A DNA stretch of 64,000 nucleotides from Paramecium octaurelia (GCA_905182995.1 CAJJDP010000018.1:584010-648009), one strand, 5' to 3'; counted from the stretch's first letter, positions 12,719-25,397 are shown. Program-made: numbers and translations. The notes: generated by a model not told the origin, from the letters alone.

Positions 12719-13801
12719 TCAATTAAGAAATAGTCTCTCTAAATCTGATCTCATTTGTGAAGGACTCATATTTAGTACTTTGTTTCTGCAATTGCATCTA
12801 AGCATCCTAGCAAAAATGCAAGTGTAGACTGCACTATCATACGTATTGTATGATTATGGAATATTGTCTTTGATTATCACTTTTGCTTCTAGATTGTGAT
12901 TCAATAGTTTTTAAAAGAGTTGAATTAGTTTATGTGTTATCTTTTAATAAAATGCCTTACTGCATTTAATGGAATCATAAATATTGATTTTGAATTCGTC
13001 TTCTGTAATCTAGACTTCTACAAAGTACCAACGATTGGGATTGTGTTCAATTACAAACCCTATCTTTTTGTAAATTAACCAAAACTTAACAAATCTAAAT
13101 TATTTTATTAGTTATGTAAATTCATCATAGCTATCCAAAGGGCAATTGCTTTAGAAGATGATTGTCCTCTCAAACTTCTCCCTTTTATGAGGAGGAGTAT
13201 CCCAATACAATTTTTCGTCAAGTTATTAAAGATACTGGATATATCCATTAACGATATTGGATCTAAGTTGATTTGTATCTCTAATAGAATTTAAATCCTT
13301 GTCGTTTATCCACTTATTGTATTTGTAACACTCATTCTACATTAGAGAATTCTACGAATCTAATGCTTCTGTAATTTTAGAGTCTAAAGTTTCATCTAAA
13401 CATTCACCTTTTGGTGAAATTTGTCCTGATTCTAAATATTTATTATTTTTAAATATTCCTTTCTTTATAACTAACTTTTAGTTTCCATTCTTATCCACAT
13501 CTTATAAGTAGAGTTTTCCTTTTCCATTTTTTTAGTATTTTTAATTGATCTCACCATAATAGACACTGTGTCTTTCGAAAATCGCGAACTTGTGACCTTT
13601 AAAAGCAATCACATCCATGTTCTCTTTGAATGTGATTGGATAAGCACAGTCTGGCGAAGACATTATCGAAATGCTCTCTACACAAGTATTTGATGAATGC
13701 TCTACTGCATAAATTCCTGGTCTGGATTCTATTTTATTGAATTTGGCTTATGTGTCTTCATTAATTAATGAATCACTCTCTGAAACACAATTATTACCCA
13801 T
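12719..13801 (-). CDS. Ulp1/SENP (C48)-like protein lacking catalytic Cys and His
   Basis: Single-exon gene of 360 residues, ATG at 13801, TGA at 12719-12721. It starts M-G-N-N-C, a possible myristoylation/palmitoylation signal. Residues 50-115 look like a MORN-type beta region (V-Y-Y-G-E-I-N...G-K-G-K-L-Y). The C-terminal half matches the Ulp1/SENP cysteine-protease fold: R-W-Y-F-V-E-V around 257, Y-D-S-I around 275-278, and D-S-A-V-Y-T-C at 322-328. In active family members the first motif is H-W, the second holds the catalytic Asp, and the third is D-C-G. Here His is Arg257, Asp276 is kept and Cys is Ser323. The spacing (19 and 47 residues) fits the family, so the domain is probably a non-catalytic SUMO/ubiquitin-like binder or scaffold. 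Confidence 0.7.
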
Positions 13802-14021
13802 TTAATTTAAATTAAAATATGAATCACATAATTATAATGCACCATTTGAATTACAGTAAGATATAATCAACATCATTTAATTCCATTGAATTCTGTATTG
13901 GTGTGGATCTTTTAGACTTTTAGAAATAAAAATTGTTCTCTTTTCTTAAAAATTTAATCCTTATGTATATATATAATAACATTTTAAGTATAATGAATTA
14001 CATTCTTTGATAATTTTTAGA

Positions 14022-15050
14022 ATGAAATTTATCAAAGAAAATAAAGATAATAAAGTTTAATTCATCGAATAAAAAAAAATCATTTATAAGGGCAGTGTTC
14101 GATTGGAAAAGTTTGACAACAAAAAGCAAAACAATATCCCTTATACTTAGAGAGAAAAATATAAAAGCGATTGGAGTCCAATAATAAAACAAAAGAGAAC
14201 GTAAACAATTTTGAAACAGCTCATTAGTGAATAAAATTAACAGTAAGATATAAGTTTATTTAGAGTACTTGAAGCAAAGTCTTCACGTAATTTTAAGTTT
14301 AAGAGAATATCAGTAGATTATAACTATTCAATTCAACTACCAAATATTGAAGAGTATTTTCATTCACAAGATAAACATTAACTGCTTACAACTATTAAAA
14401 ATGAAAAAAACAGGGTTGAGAATCACATAGAGAAATTAGAAAAAATTAAAAAAGAATTAGATCTTTCAGATTCTATCATTAATCAACATAAATAAGCAGC
14501 CTATCATTCTAATACGCCAATTAAATTAGCAAGAAGGCCAACCGTTAAATTGAATACAAGTGGCAGCACTTCCTTTGGAAAAACAGAGAATGTTAAAATG
14601 CATTTATCAATAATTGACTGTGAAGACAGAAAATAAAACGATAAAAATAAAGAAGTTGAATTGTATAAGAGATATGAAAGAGTACGAAATAGCAAGGTTT
14701 TACCACAATTAGTAACTTAAATCAATGAATCATATGAAGAAAAGAATAAATTAAGTGATAAATTCAATAGGCAGTTATATTACTGCATACATAATAGAGA
14801 TTATAGTATTCAAGATAAAATGAAAGAGTATAATAACGATAGCCTCTCATATTCTCAGTTTTACTTAATTTAAAAAAGACTTAAACAACATTTAGAAGGT
14901 AGATTCAAGGCCACAGAAAATCAAGTTACAAAATTTGAGGACGAACTCAAGAATCTAGCCAAAACCAACAGGTTAACAGAAAGTAGAAAGGAATAATTAT
15001 CCAGAATAAAGATTTAATTAGAGAGTGGTAATTATTTAGAAAATTATTGA
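14022..15050 (+). CDS. Coiled-coil protein, unknown function
   Basis: 342 residues in one exon, ATG at 14022, TGA at 15048-15050. The protein is rich in Lys, Glu, Gln and Asn. Two stretches with heptad-like spacing of Leu/Ile (about residues 115-155 and 275-335) predict coiled coils. No signal peptide, membrane helix or catalytic motif is visible. Just upstream, another ATG at about 13993 is followed by TGA, so the later ATG is preferred. The gene stands alone between divergent and parallel neighbours with about 210 bp on each side. Proteins of this kind in ciliates are often cytoskeletal, but nothing in the sequence proves that here. Confidence 0.65.
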
Positions 15051-15261
15051 AATGTTATAAAAGGTGTAATACACTTTATTTATATATTCCTTTTCACCTA
15101 AATCTTTCTAAATATCTGAAATAAATGATAACAAAATTAGAAGCACAGAAGTTACAATAAAACTATGTTTATTATTAAATAAGATATTTTAGTTTTGCAT
15201 AATAATAAATTGTAAGTAAATTGTATAATTATAAAGTTATTATTTTTATTATTATATTATA

Positions 15262-17875
15262 ATGAATAGTGTAAATTTTAGAGTAGTAATTCAACTAACC
15301 TATTTTATAATGGTACTTACAATAAAGTTAGTTAATCATAATGCAGAATACTTTTAAGTTATCTTTAGTATGATTTTGACAATACTGTTTATACCATTTA
15401 ATAGATATATCAATACATGCGTTGAGCAATAATAATTGATATGTAAATCCTTGTGGTAAATTCTCAATCTCTTTTGTTTGGGCAGTGTTGATTTTGGATT
15501 GAAAAACGATGGATTATTAAGCAGATTTTAATACTTTTGGTTGGGATTGACAATATAATTGGAAGTAGACACTACAATTCTAAATTAAATAGCCAGAGTT
15601 GGATATTTGTTGGTTGTTATTGCATCGGCAAATTTGACAGCAATTTATTTATTGATAGATTCATCCTCGATTGGAATTATTTTTGGAGAAGCCCTCTATG
15701 GTTTGCTATTGTTCTATCAATTATTTACGAAGGCAAAGACATAGACATAAACATTGCCTCAAAAGAAACCAAGCTCTCGTAGTTTTACAGAGAAATTAGA
15801 AAGTCCTTAATAATAAATTTTTGATGAAGATTCAAACTAAATTAAATTTATGTCATTAAATTAAGGGATAGTTAAAAACCCTTCTATTTATTCAAGAGAT
15901 CCATCAGTTTTCGAATAAATAGAATAATAGAAAACCTTTTATGAGATTTTATTTAATCAATTTCCTGAGGGTATAATTATTATCAATGATCAAAATAAGA
16001 TTGATTATCATAATAATTAAGTATATACCTTCTTGGGCAGAAAACATAGTCAAAACAGAGATTATTTATTATCTCGCTTATATGAGCTAAAGAACTACAG
16101 CTCCAAATTTCAATTTGAGGAACAGACATAATTTGATAAATTTTTCTCAAGACTGGATAAAAACCTAAAATACAATCAACATGAATATTATTAGCCTTTC
16201 GATTAACAATTTGATCAATAATTAAATGATGATTATTCTAAAGAGAGTATCTTTAATAATAATTTTGATGACAATCTAACCGATTACTATTATCAAGCAG
16301 AACTTAGCAAGGCTGAAACTCTGAAATAAGAATTAGATAAGGCCTTCTAATTGTCTCCCTACGCTAGATAAATGTCTGGTCCTTCTGAGAAAACATATAA
16401 AGGAAAGGATAAAATAAGATTTTCACCAGAAGTTAAAAAAATGCTCTGTATGATAGAAGAATCGGCAGAAGATCAAATAAATGAATTATAAGAAGACAAG
16501 TCTTAAGAAGATTGCAATCCAGGTTTATTGATTTAAATAACAATCAAACCCTACATTTATGAAAATAAAAGAAGTGTTTTATTACTGATACGGGATGTAT
16601 CATTATTTAATCAATTCAAAGTTTTGTAAGAGCAAAATAAAAACAAATCTAGGATGTTATCATATGTTTCTCATGAACTACGTAATCCATTAGCAGCTAT
16701 AATTGAAATCAATAAATAACTGATGGCTAACTTTGAACAAGACGAAAACTTGACATCAAAGTAATTAATTCTAAAGTAAAATTAGATATCTGTAACCTAT
16801 GTAGAGTTCTGTAATGTCAATTCAAGCATTGGCAAATGACTTATTGGATCTAGCTTAACTGAAAGCTGGAAAATTTACGTTATCATATCATGATTTTTCA
16901 ATCAAATAATTATTGAATGATACAATATCAGTTATGTCTTATCCAGTAAGATTAAGAAATTTAAATCTAAAATTAGAATTTGATCCAAAACTTCCCCAAA
17001 TTATCAAGTCTGATTAATAGAGAATATAATAGATAATTTTTAATCTGATTAGTAATGCCACCAAATTTACAAAAGAAGGTGGGATCACTGTGACAGCTAA
17101 ATAGTTATAGGCAAAACAAATAGAAATTTCTGTTGAAGACACAGGAGTAGGTTTGAAGCCAGAAGATAAAAGTAAATTATTCTAACCATTTGGAAAATTG
17201 GAAGACACAAAGAACATGAATACTTAAGGAGTAGGGTTAGGATTGATGATTAGCAATGTGTTGGCCTAAAAACTAAGTGGGAATGATGAAGGATTATAAG
17301 TTGATTCAAAAGGAGTAGATAAAGGATCTAGATTCCTATTTAAAATATAGGATGTTAGTGAAAATTAAATTTCTACTTAATTGGAATCCAAAGTTCTTAA
17401 TAGAAAAGAGATTAGTTCCAATAATATGCAAATTCAAAAGAAGTTTGAAGATTAAATAATAGGATAATCTTCCAATTGTAGATGTCCTCAAATTATAATC
17501 ACTGATGATGAGCCACTCAATTTATAAACTTTAGGGTGGAAATTAGATCGTATGAAATACATTCACCTACAAGCCAAAAGTGGTTAAGAATGCATAGAAA
17601 TTCTCTAAAATTGGCAAAACAATAGAGAGTATTGTTGTAACTGGATTAAATTTATCATCATTGACATTAATATGCCTTATCTAAATGGATATTAGACTTC
17701 TAAATTAATAAGATAAATGGAAGTGGAGAAATAGGTTAAACGTTGCAAAATTATAGGTTGTAGTGGATTTACAGATTATGAAACCGAAAGAGCAGGATTT
17801 GAAAATGGAATGGATACCTTTATTTCAAAGCCAGTAGAAGATAAGGAGTTATAAAGTGCCTTATAAAGTTAATGA
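15262..17875 (+). CDS. Hybrid membrane histidine kinase with receiver domain
   Basis: 862 residues with one intron, 16761-16785 (25 nt), whose removal joins the dimerisation helix in frame. The N-terminal 170 residues hold about four to six hydrophobic helices, so the protein is membrane-bound. The H-box S-H-E-L-R-N-P-L carries the phospho-accepting His471. The ATPase domain has an N-box (L-I-S-N-A-T-K-F) and D-T-G-V-G-L and G-V-G-L-G-L loops. A receiver domain follows with the acidic pair D-D-E, phospho-accepting Asp793 in I-D-I-N-M-P-Y, and the conserved Ser-Lys-Pro near the end. Such hybrid kinases relay phosphate from His to Asp, normally onward to an Hpt protein that is not in this window. 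The sensed signal is unknown. The region between membrane part and kinase (about 170-430) has no clear PAS motif. Confidence 0.9.
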
Positions 17876-18597
17876 TTAAATGTTTCGTGTAATTTAAATA
17901 GTAGTCGTCAGTCTTCAAACTCTCAAATATCGATCTTCTAATTTTTACTATTTTTTGTCATCTAAAGACATTCTAAACACTATCTCAACATAATAATATA
18001 AATGATAATTTTCTAAAATTACATATAATTCTCTGGTTTGTTGCCATTAGAACTCAGATATTGACTTCAGTATGAATTTTATAAAGAAAAACACTTTTGG
18101 TTTATATATAGCTATTAAAATTGATCTAATAATAGTAATATCTAAATTATCGGTAATATGTGACATATTTTCTAAAGAATAGAAAAATTTCATGTTCAAT
18201 CTTGTAATTTGTTAAAATTTAAAATGAATCAGATATTTTTCTTTACAAAATTAGTACCTTAAAAATATGTATGAAGGAAAGAACTAGAAAAATATTAAAG
18301 CTAATAATTAAATCTCTATTAACAAGGATTGTATTTTCAAAAAATTAGGAGTGCGATATAAATAAATGGTCAACATTTTATCAATTGAGATTAATTTATA
18401 TATAGTAGCAAATTAACTCTTTTGGTCATAATTAGAGATCTATAATACACAACCTCTTCTCAATGTAGATTTAGTAAAATACATAAATTATTAAGAAAAT
18501 ATTCTTCTTTTGAATGCTTTAAGATAGTATCCTTCTTGTAATTTTACCTTAAGTTCTAAAAATATTAATATTTTATTTTATTTTTTGACAATAAAAT
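17876..18597 (+). other. Intergenic, no gene seen
   Basis: About 720 bp of very A+T-rich sequence with TGA scattered in all six frames and no frame with plausible codon use. It holds the 3' flank of the histidine kinase gene and the 5' flank of the EF-hand gene. I see no RNA gene or repeat in it. Confidence 0.6.
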
Positions 18598-19421
18598 ATG
18601 GATGATGAAAAAAAGAAAAAAAAAGGTAACAAACTGGATTTAAATTTATTGCCTTCATCTTTAAAAGAGCGATATGCAGCAATGGGAATACTTCCGAAAC
18701 CATAAATTCCTAAGGCCAATATTTAGGTTGATGTATAGAGAATGAAATAGAAAAAAATGGAGAAAGAGCAGCCAATTGAATAAAAATTAGAGAGCGTTGA
18801 AATCAAAGCAAGTGAAAAAAAATAACTAGAAAAGTATATATTACACTTTTTATATATAGAGTGTTCTAGATGCTTAAAAAGAAGGATGTTGATTATTTTG
18901 ACATGAAAGATGTAGATAAAATGCTTAGATTCTTAGGAGTAGCACTGACCAAATCTGAAATTGATCTAATGTTATGGGTACCATGTTTCACTATTAAATA
19001 GGAAGTTGATGAAAATCTTGATGGTAAAGTTAGCTGGACTGAATTTTTGAATATGTACAAGAAATGCACAATTGATAAAACAGGATTAGAACCTAAGAGT
19101 TTGTATCATATGGTCTAATTTCTAATGTATTTACCTCCAGATAGAAAAGATCCAAAAATAACAGTTGAAGTTATAAAAATATCTTAATTTTAGGACACTT
19201 TGGAGTTGCTTTACGTGAGGTTTGGAAGGCAATCATTAGATTCAGAGATTCATGCAATATTTGGAGATGAAGAAAAAAGTAAGGACGGTCAAGAAAAGGC
19301 TATATCATTCAGTGAGTATATGGAGAAAATCAATGAAAGAGCAATTCAATAAAGGAAGCTAAGAAAAGAAGAATAAAAATAATAATTTTAATATTTTAAG
19401 AAGGAGAAAAATGGATCTTGA
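18598..19421 (+). CDS. EF-hand protein, probably ciliary/cytoskeletal
   Basis: 249 residues from four exons; introns 18834-18859 (26 nt), 18978-19001 (24 nt) and 19170-19193 (24 nt, starting GTT). A complete calcium loop is visible just after the second intron: D-E-N-L-D-G-K-V-S-W-T-E. A second, weaker EF-hand pair lies around T-V-E-D-T-L-E-L-L-Y-V-R-F-G and I-S-F-S-E-Y-M. The N-terminal 70 residues are Lys/Gln-rich and unstructured. The T-V-E-D-T-L-E-x-L-Y-V-R-F-G-R stretch is what I would expect of EF-hand proteins found in ciliates, but I cannot name the orthologue. One binding loop looks intact, so regulation by calcium is likely. Confidence 0.75.
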
Positions 19422-19514
19422 ATCATTATCTAAAAAATCTTGCTAGAATTTTAATATCAAAGCAATTAATTTATAAACTAGAGATTTAATTAAATTCAAA
19501 ATTAATTTAGTATT

Positions 19515-21464
19515 TCAAGACTTTTTAACAGATGGCCTTCTACTATGTTACTATAATTATTAAATCACTTGAGGAGTTTTACTATTTGTAAATAAAGATG
19601 GCTTTTCATATTTTTTTTTCTCTAACATCTCCTTAATTTATTATCCTTCAATTAATAGTTTACCCATCTAACCAATTTCTCTATTTGTTCTACTTAATAA
19701 AGTATTTTCATGTGAAGCTAATTAAATTTTGGCAGCAAGTCTATCACATTCTTGTTACAATTATCTGTTCATTCCTTCCAATCTTTCTACTACTTATTGT
19801 AAATGTATTATTTCCCTATCTTTAACAATCATCTATTATGCACTCTTATCAAAATGATACGAACTTGACTTAATGCAAATATATACTTTTTGTTAATTCT
19901 CCTTAATTGTCTCAATTCCTCCTCATTTTATTATAAATCATTTTCGAGATTACCAACTTACCTCAAGAGATCCCTGTTCTAATCTTGTAATTACATGCAT
20001 TACTAAGAGACTACAACAAAGGATCTAAAATATTTTAATATTATTATACTACTCTGTCTATTCAAAATACATTTTTTTTTCTTAAATTTATTTAATCATA
20101 ATTTCTGAATTCTTTTATTTTATCTCCAAATCTATTTAAGTTTCATCTTTAATTTTAATAAGATCAATTAAAGTTTATCTTTCATTTCTTAATTAATCTA
20201 TTTAAATTAAATTCTCTTTGCATTCTTTAGCTTATTAATCTTTTAACTGATTTAACTGTAATGCATATATTTTATTTTCTTTCTATAACTAACTAATATA
20301 AATCTATTGATCAGACTTATTTTGTTACAATTCCTTTAATTATTAATTAATTTCTTTGGTTTGTTGTTAAACCTACGCTTCTTTGAATTACTGTTCTTGT
20401 AGTTATTATTATATCTTTTCGACAAACGAATCCTTTTCAAATAATTAGTTTTTTAACATCTAAGATTCCTACAAGTATTGATTATTCAAATCTTATAAAT
20501 CAGAATGCTTTTAAGTAAGAATCATAAATTCCTCATTTATAGCTTAAATTTATTATTGATATTGTTAATTGCTCATTTGTAATTGATCCAATTAGTTTTT
20601 CAAAGATTAACACTCTTTATTCTAGTTTTTTTCTGAGTGTGATAATTATTGTTATAAAGCAGTGTATCTATCACTAGAACTCTAAATGGAATCGATTTTA
20701 GATACCAATTTATTTCTTTCTATTTCAATTTATTAATAACCACTATATAAGTTTGAAAGGTTTTGCTCATATTTTTCTGATTGATATGTTAACTGTTAAA
20801 TATAATTTTTTAGGTCCTCGATTGTCAAATACAATTGGCTAATTTCCTATTCTTTTGTAATAATTAATTTCTCCAATTCTTTTATTTTTTTTCGGTTTTA
20901 CCTCTTAATGTTTCTGCTTTGATCTTAACTTACGAGATTATTGAAGTCTGAATGAAGATAGTCATGGTTATTAAGTGATTCCTATAAATTAGCTAATTCT
21001 TAAGTTAGTTATTCATTGTCTTCTTATAAGGATATAATTTGTTCTTTATATGAATGATTTTCTTATGTAAGGTAATCATTTTATTAAACTTTTTGCTAAA
21101 TCTGTGAAATCTGATGGTCGTTTTCTTAAATTATCTAATTGTAATATGTGGCAGTTGATTCAATTTGATTTTTGTACTCATGTATTTAATTTTCAAAGGA
21201 TTCATTTTCCTATCTTAACCTCTAACTAATAGTAAATTAAGTTGTTAGATCATTCTTGAGATTTTCAATTTCATCATTTAAGTCATTGTTTTCAGTTTCG
21301 AATTGACTCAAAGTCTAGAATTAGATTAGAGGATTTACCTATTTCAATTATTGGATTTCATGTTATAATTTCTAATTTTCAATGAAAATATTTTGATTCA
21401 GTGTTTGGAGATTGTCGTATCTTGAATTTAATTCTAGTAATTCATCTTCTTAAGAAAAAGACAT
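19515..21464 (-). CDS. Long coiled-coil protein
   Basis: 630 residues, ATG at 21464, TGA at 19515-19517, introns 20025-20049 (25 nt) and 19833-19864 (32 nt, starting GTT). Nearly the whole length is coiled coil with very high Gln, Glu, Asn and Leu content. Many of the Gln codons are TAA/TAG, which makes this gene a good proof of the reassigned code. The C-terminal 25 residues are basic and Ser/Pro-rich (R-R-P-S-V-K-K-S). No motor, membrane or enzymatic motif is present. A structural role at the cortex, basal body or vesicle tethering is possible but unproven. It ends about 94 bp from the convergent EF-hand gene. Confidence 0.75.
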
Positions 21465-21510
21465 AAAATATATTTATTTTTCAAATAAAAGATTAACGAT
21501 CATAAAATTA

Positions 21511-23218
21511 TCATTTTTCACCATCTGAATCAACGACTTTAATATCATTTCCGAATAAATCATCGAAACTGGCTTGCTTTTTCGTTTCTTTAATGTTTAA
21601 GTTTAATGCTACTTGTTCTTAGATGTTTTATTGCTATTATTAATATCCGCCAATGGATTAAGACATACAAGGCAAAACTGGAGGTAGCCAATAACTATTG
21701 ATCATACTTTAGCCTAAAGGCATCATGAATGAAGGTTAGTTTGCCAATAAGAGTATTGGTTAGATATTGCTTTGTCTATTGATATCATCAATTGACTTTT
21801 GTAGAAATAGCATATTATGATCTGATTAAGTTAAAGTAGGACATTTGCTGTTGTTTTCTTCGCTTTTAACCGATTTATAGAGATGTTTAAGAATGAGTCC
21901 TTGAAAATCTAATGTGTTGAATGGAGATATAAATATGTTTTTAGTTTTTTTATTGAAAATTACAACTCCAGATCTATCATTCTCAACATGGAATTAATTG
22001 TCCACTCTTTTTATGTTTAATAGTTTTTTATATAAAATGCCATTTCTACTAGTATTAGAGGTGATTTCATTGTGAAATAAATCAAAAAAGTCATCGTTTT
22101 TAATTTTCTAAGCTTCTTGGTATTTACCCTCTTAAACGCATAAATCAATATATAAGCTTTGAATGGCCAAAACTATAAATTGCCATTCGTAATTATCAAT
22201 TTCTTCGATGGGTGTAATCTTACCATACTTCTTTGCATAATCCATTCTTAATTATTGAACTTTAGCAAATAATTAAGGGTTTATAGTTTCAAATTCGTAT
22301 TTTAATTTTTCTTTTTTTAAAAGTGAGTTGTATTTGTTCTTTAATGAATTTTCAGTTCTTACTCTACCATACAAAGCTGATAATTCCGACCATTTTTTGC
22401 CTCTTATTAAAATGGTCTTCAATAAATCAATCTCTTATTATTTTGACCAGGGTTCACTAAAGTTCAATATTTAAATATTTACTTGCAAATATTTGGATCC
22501 AATCTATTAATCCATCTTTCTCTACATTATTTTGGCTGTCTAAATATCTTATTAGGAGATCTCTTGTAAATCTCTCTGGCTATTTGAGACCACTTGTTCT
22601 CCTTCCCTAATCTACTGAATTCTCTAAAAATTATAATTTAAACTATTGCATACTCATGAACTTGTTGTAAAAGCTAATCTTCCTCTTCAGTCCATGGAGC
22701 CTCAGAAAGGGAAATCTTGTATTTTTGTTCCCATTTGAGTCTGCATTGATGGGCATTACGTCCGAGTATCATTTTAGCTATATCTCTCCACTCAGAAGGT
22801 GTCTTATGGATTTAAGAATAATTAAATATACAAGTGAACTTAAGTCTTTCACTAAACAATATCGAATAACTATCCAATAGAATAAACGCTTATCAGTGTC
22901 ATTCCATTTTACACTTCTCCTTCTAGCATTCTAGCTATAATAATTTAGTCTATAATCGAAATACATGTTTAATTAGAATAACATTTTAGCTTCATCAATT
23001 GTAGGCCAATTTTCAAGCTTCAATCGAAGATTTGCACCTATTTTACTTAATTATTCTCTTGTTTCTACGAACTCTTTGGTATTCTCTACAAAAGTACAGA
23101 AATGCTGATTCACTACTTCGTATGGATAGACTTGAAGAATAACTTAATTAAACATACTTATTAAGTCCTCCATCTCACAACTCCCTGCTAGTTTTACTTC
23201 CTTTGTCTCAGTTTGCAT
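21511..23218 (-). CDS. Myb/SANT-repeat DNA-binding protein
   Basis: 540 residues, ATG at 23218, TGA at 21511-21513. Three Myb-type repeats with regularly spaced tryptophans lie between about residues 80 and 300: W-N-D-T...W-R-D-I-A...W-E-Q, then P-W-T-E-E-E-D...W-S-Q-I-A...C-R-E-R-W, then P-W-S-K-Q-Q-E...W-S-E-L-S. The middle repeat is closest to the consensus and should contact DNA. The C-terminal 200 residues are acidic and Asn/Gln-rich. Introns: 22803-22831 (29 nt, ending AAG), 22624-22653 (30 nt) and 22457-22482 (26 nt). The AAG intron is needed to join the two halves of repeat 1 (L-S-S-L / T-P-S-E-W). Likely a transcription factor or snRNA-gene regulator. Confidence 0.85.
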
Positions 23219-23298
23219 AAATTAAATATATAATACTGTATTATTAATTCATAATTAACTACAGCGTTGATAATTGTATAAACAAAAGTGTTTATATA

Positions 23299-23852
23299 TC
23301 AATTAATGAGTTTTTTATAAACTTTATCAACTTCTTCTTTCATGTTGAAAATATTCAAAATATTCTCTTCCACCCTTATCAAACTTTGATTCTATGGTCC
23401 ATCATGGGCAATGCTACTTAACTCTCCTCCGTTCATACTCCTCAATGTTCCATTAATCATATCTTAATTGCTTGAGAGATTTCCAGGTTTTATTATTGAC
23501 AATCCTGAAAACATCTATCTGCTGATTCCTACTCCCATTCCTTTTTTTGGTCCATTCTTTAATCTGAAGCTCTATAGAAAAGTATTCATATCATGCTTTT
23601 CTTCATTTTAATTAACTGCCTTTTAACAAACTAATTACTTAAGTCTTAAATTTCGATTGTTTCATCTTTTTATTTAAAACTTCTTAAATAATCCTCATAA
23701 GGTGTTTGATAATACGATGGCAATCCTGGATAAGTATTAGGCATAAATTTTAACTATTTTGAAGGTGCTTCCAAAGAAAAACTTAAGAATTTTTAATTAT
23801 CACTTAATTTTATTTCCTTTTATCTCTCATTTTATCCATCATACCTTCTCAT
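23299..23852 (-). CDS. Small hypothetical protein with MFSGLS-type tail
   Basis: About 171 residues, ATG at 23852, TGA at 23299-23301. The N-terminal half is polar with P-N-T-Y-P-G-L-P-S-Y-Y near residues 35-45. The C-terminal half has G-M-G-V-G-I-S-R-Q-M-F-S-G-L. The two halves are in different frames. The neatest join is an intron 23616-23638 (23 nt, GTA...CAG); a one-base indel in an A-run near 23605 would also work. I recognise no family. It is encoded head-to-tail downstream of nothing obvious, 80 bp beyond the start of the Myb gene. Confidence 0.55.
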
Positions 23853-24170
23853 TATAAAATAATTATTAATTATAATTTTAAAGATAAAAAATATTGATTA
23901 ATTATGAATCTAACTTTCTATTATTACTTTGGTAGTTTTTGTTAAGTTATGGCAATCATAACTTAATTGTCTTTTTTTAGTTATAAATTTTGGTTAATCA
24001 TTCCATAGCTCCAACATAGAAAATGTAGAGGGTAATGTGAAATAAGCAAACAATCATATATTTTTAATAGAAAGAAATGTAATACTAAATAATGAGTTAA
24101 TATCCCTAATGAAATATCTTTTACGTGAACACTATATAAATAAACTTAATCAGATATTTAATAAATATAA
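23853..24170. other. Intergenic, no supported gene
   Basis: About 320 bp. A plus-strand frame can be read from 23904 into the next gene, but it needs an unlikely 40-49 nt intron and lies antisense to a better minus-strand gene, so it is not called. Confidence 0.5.
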
Positions 24171-25187
24171 TCAGAATAAGACATGGAAACCCATGCTTGA
24201 TGGTTATTAAGTTGAATTGCATCTATTTCTGGTAGTACTTGGAGCTGAAGATTTAGGTCTTGTAAAGAATTTGCGACTACTTATATTTCCTTGTCTCAAA
24301 TCAAAACTTTAGGCCATTTAAAATGATGAAACATTTTTAAAAACCATATCATCGAATTTTAAGAACTTTTTTATTATTTGTGTATTTTTGATAACACTAT
24401 GATTGCATTTAAAGGAACTGTTTAATTTCTAATTTAACCTGCTTTAAAGATTCTGATTTTAAGATTTTAGAAATTCATTATTAACTTATAAATCATCCCT
24501 ACTTTTTTATAATTTTTAGATAGACTTTTGATATTCAAGAAGTTCTTTAGATAGATTTGGAGTGAGACTTTATTATTCTTCAACTAGTACCTTTTGTTCT
24601 TTATTAGGTTTCTATTTTTTCTATTTATTCTGGGTTGTTTAAGTCCCAATGGAGGGATTCTCCTATTGATTGTTATTCATCATTTCGAGTTGAATATTCT
24701 GTGATTCAATCAGTGTTGGCTTTTAAGGATCCTTCAAAGGGTTAAGACCAACTGATTGTTGTTGGTGGTTAGGATTAATGAAAATTTCAGCTAGTTACAA
24801 TTAGAGGGTATTCTTATGAGAGAAATATTCAGATTCCGAAATGATATTGTGACTTTTAAGTTGTAAGAGGAGGGAATTGATCTTCTAGGTTAAGAGTTGA
24901 TTAACAATTTCAAGACACATATAATTTTTGGTCTGAATAGATTTAAATTCTTACTCTAATATGAGTTTTGAGTATTGTTCATTCTTTAATCGGAGTTATT
25001 CACACATTAGTTTGCATTCCTCATATTATTGAACAACTAACAAAAGTTGTGATTTGTATTTAGATTCCAATTATTTCATCTATTAGATAACATAATCGTG
25101 CGCTTTGGATTATAGCAAAGTTAATTTATCTCTGAGTTTAATTTCTTATGAGTCCCTTAACACTTACATGTATTAAATTTGATTCAT
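24171..25187 (-). CDS. Coiled-coil protein with Ser/Arg-rich tail
   Basis: 338 residues in one exon, ATG at 25187, TGA at 24171-24173. The N-terminal 140 residues are a coiled coil with regular Leu spacing. The middle is rich in Gln, Asn and Pro. A second coil precedes a C-terminus with R-P-K-S-S-A-P-S-T-T-R, a kind of tail often seen in ciliate cytoskeletal proteins. No catalytic motif is visible. An alternative upstream ATG at about 25230 in another frame would need an intron that I could not place convincingly. Confidence 0.6.
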
Positions 25188-25397
25188 ATTAATTTGTATT
25201 TATTATAATATATTGTTGCGATTCAAAAGACATTTATAAATTTATGATTAATTTTTCTTTATTTACTCTGCAAAACAGAAGAGATGCTTATTTTCAATGA
25301 GTAGGAGTCTCTCGAATTTTCTCCTTTATCATTTGAGTTCTAAGTATGAAATATGTTGAGTAGTGAATTATAAGTTATAAATGAATTTGATAATTTT

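Noticed and set aside
23904-24402. Plus-strand frame of about 150 codons (L-L-R-E-H-Y-I-N-K-L and so on)
   Set aside because: It overlaps in antisense the C-terminal part of the minus-strand coiled-coil gene at 24171-25187, which has a proper start and a typical Ser/Arg-rich tail. The plus frame also needs a 40-49 nt intron, much longer than normal here.
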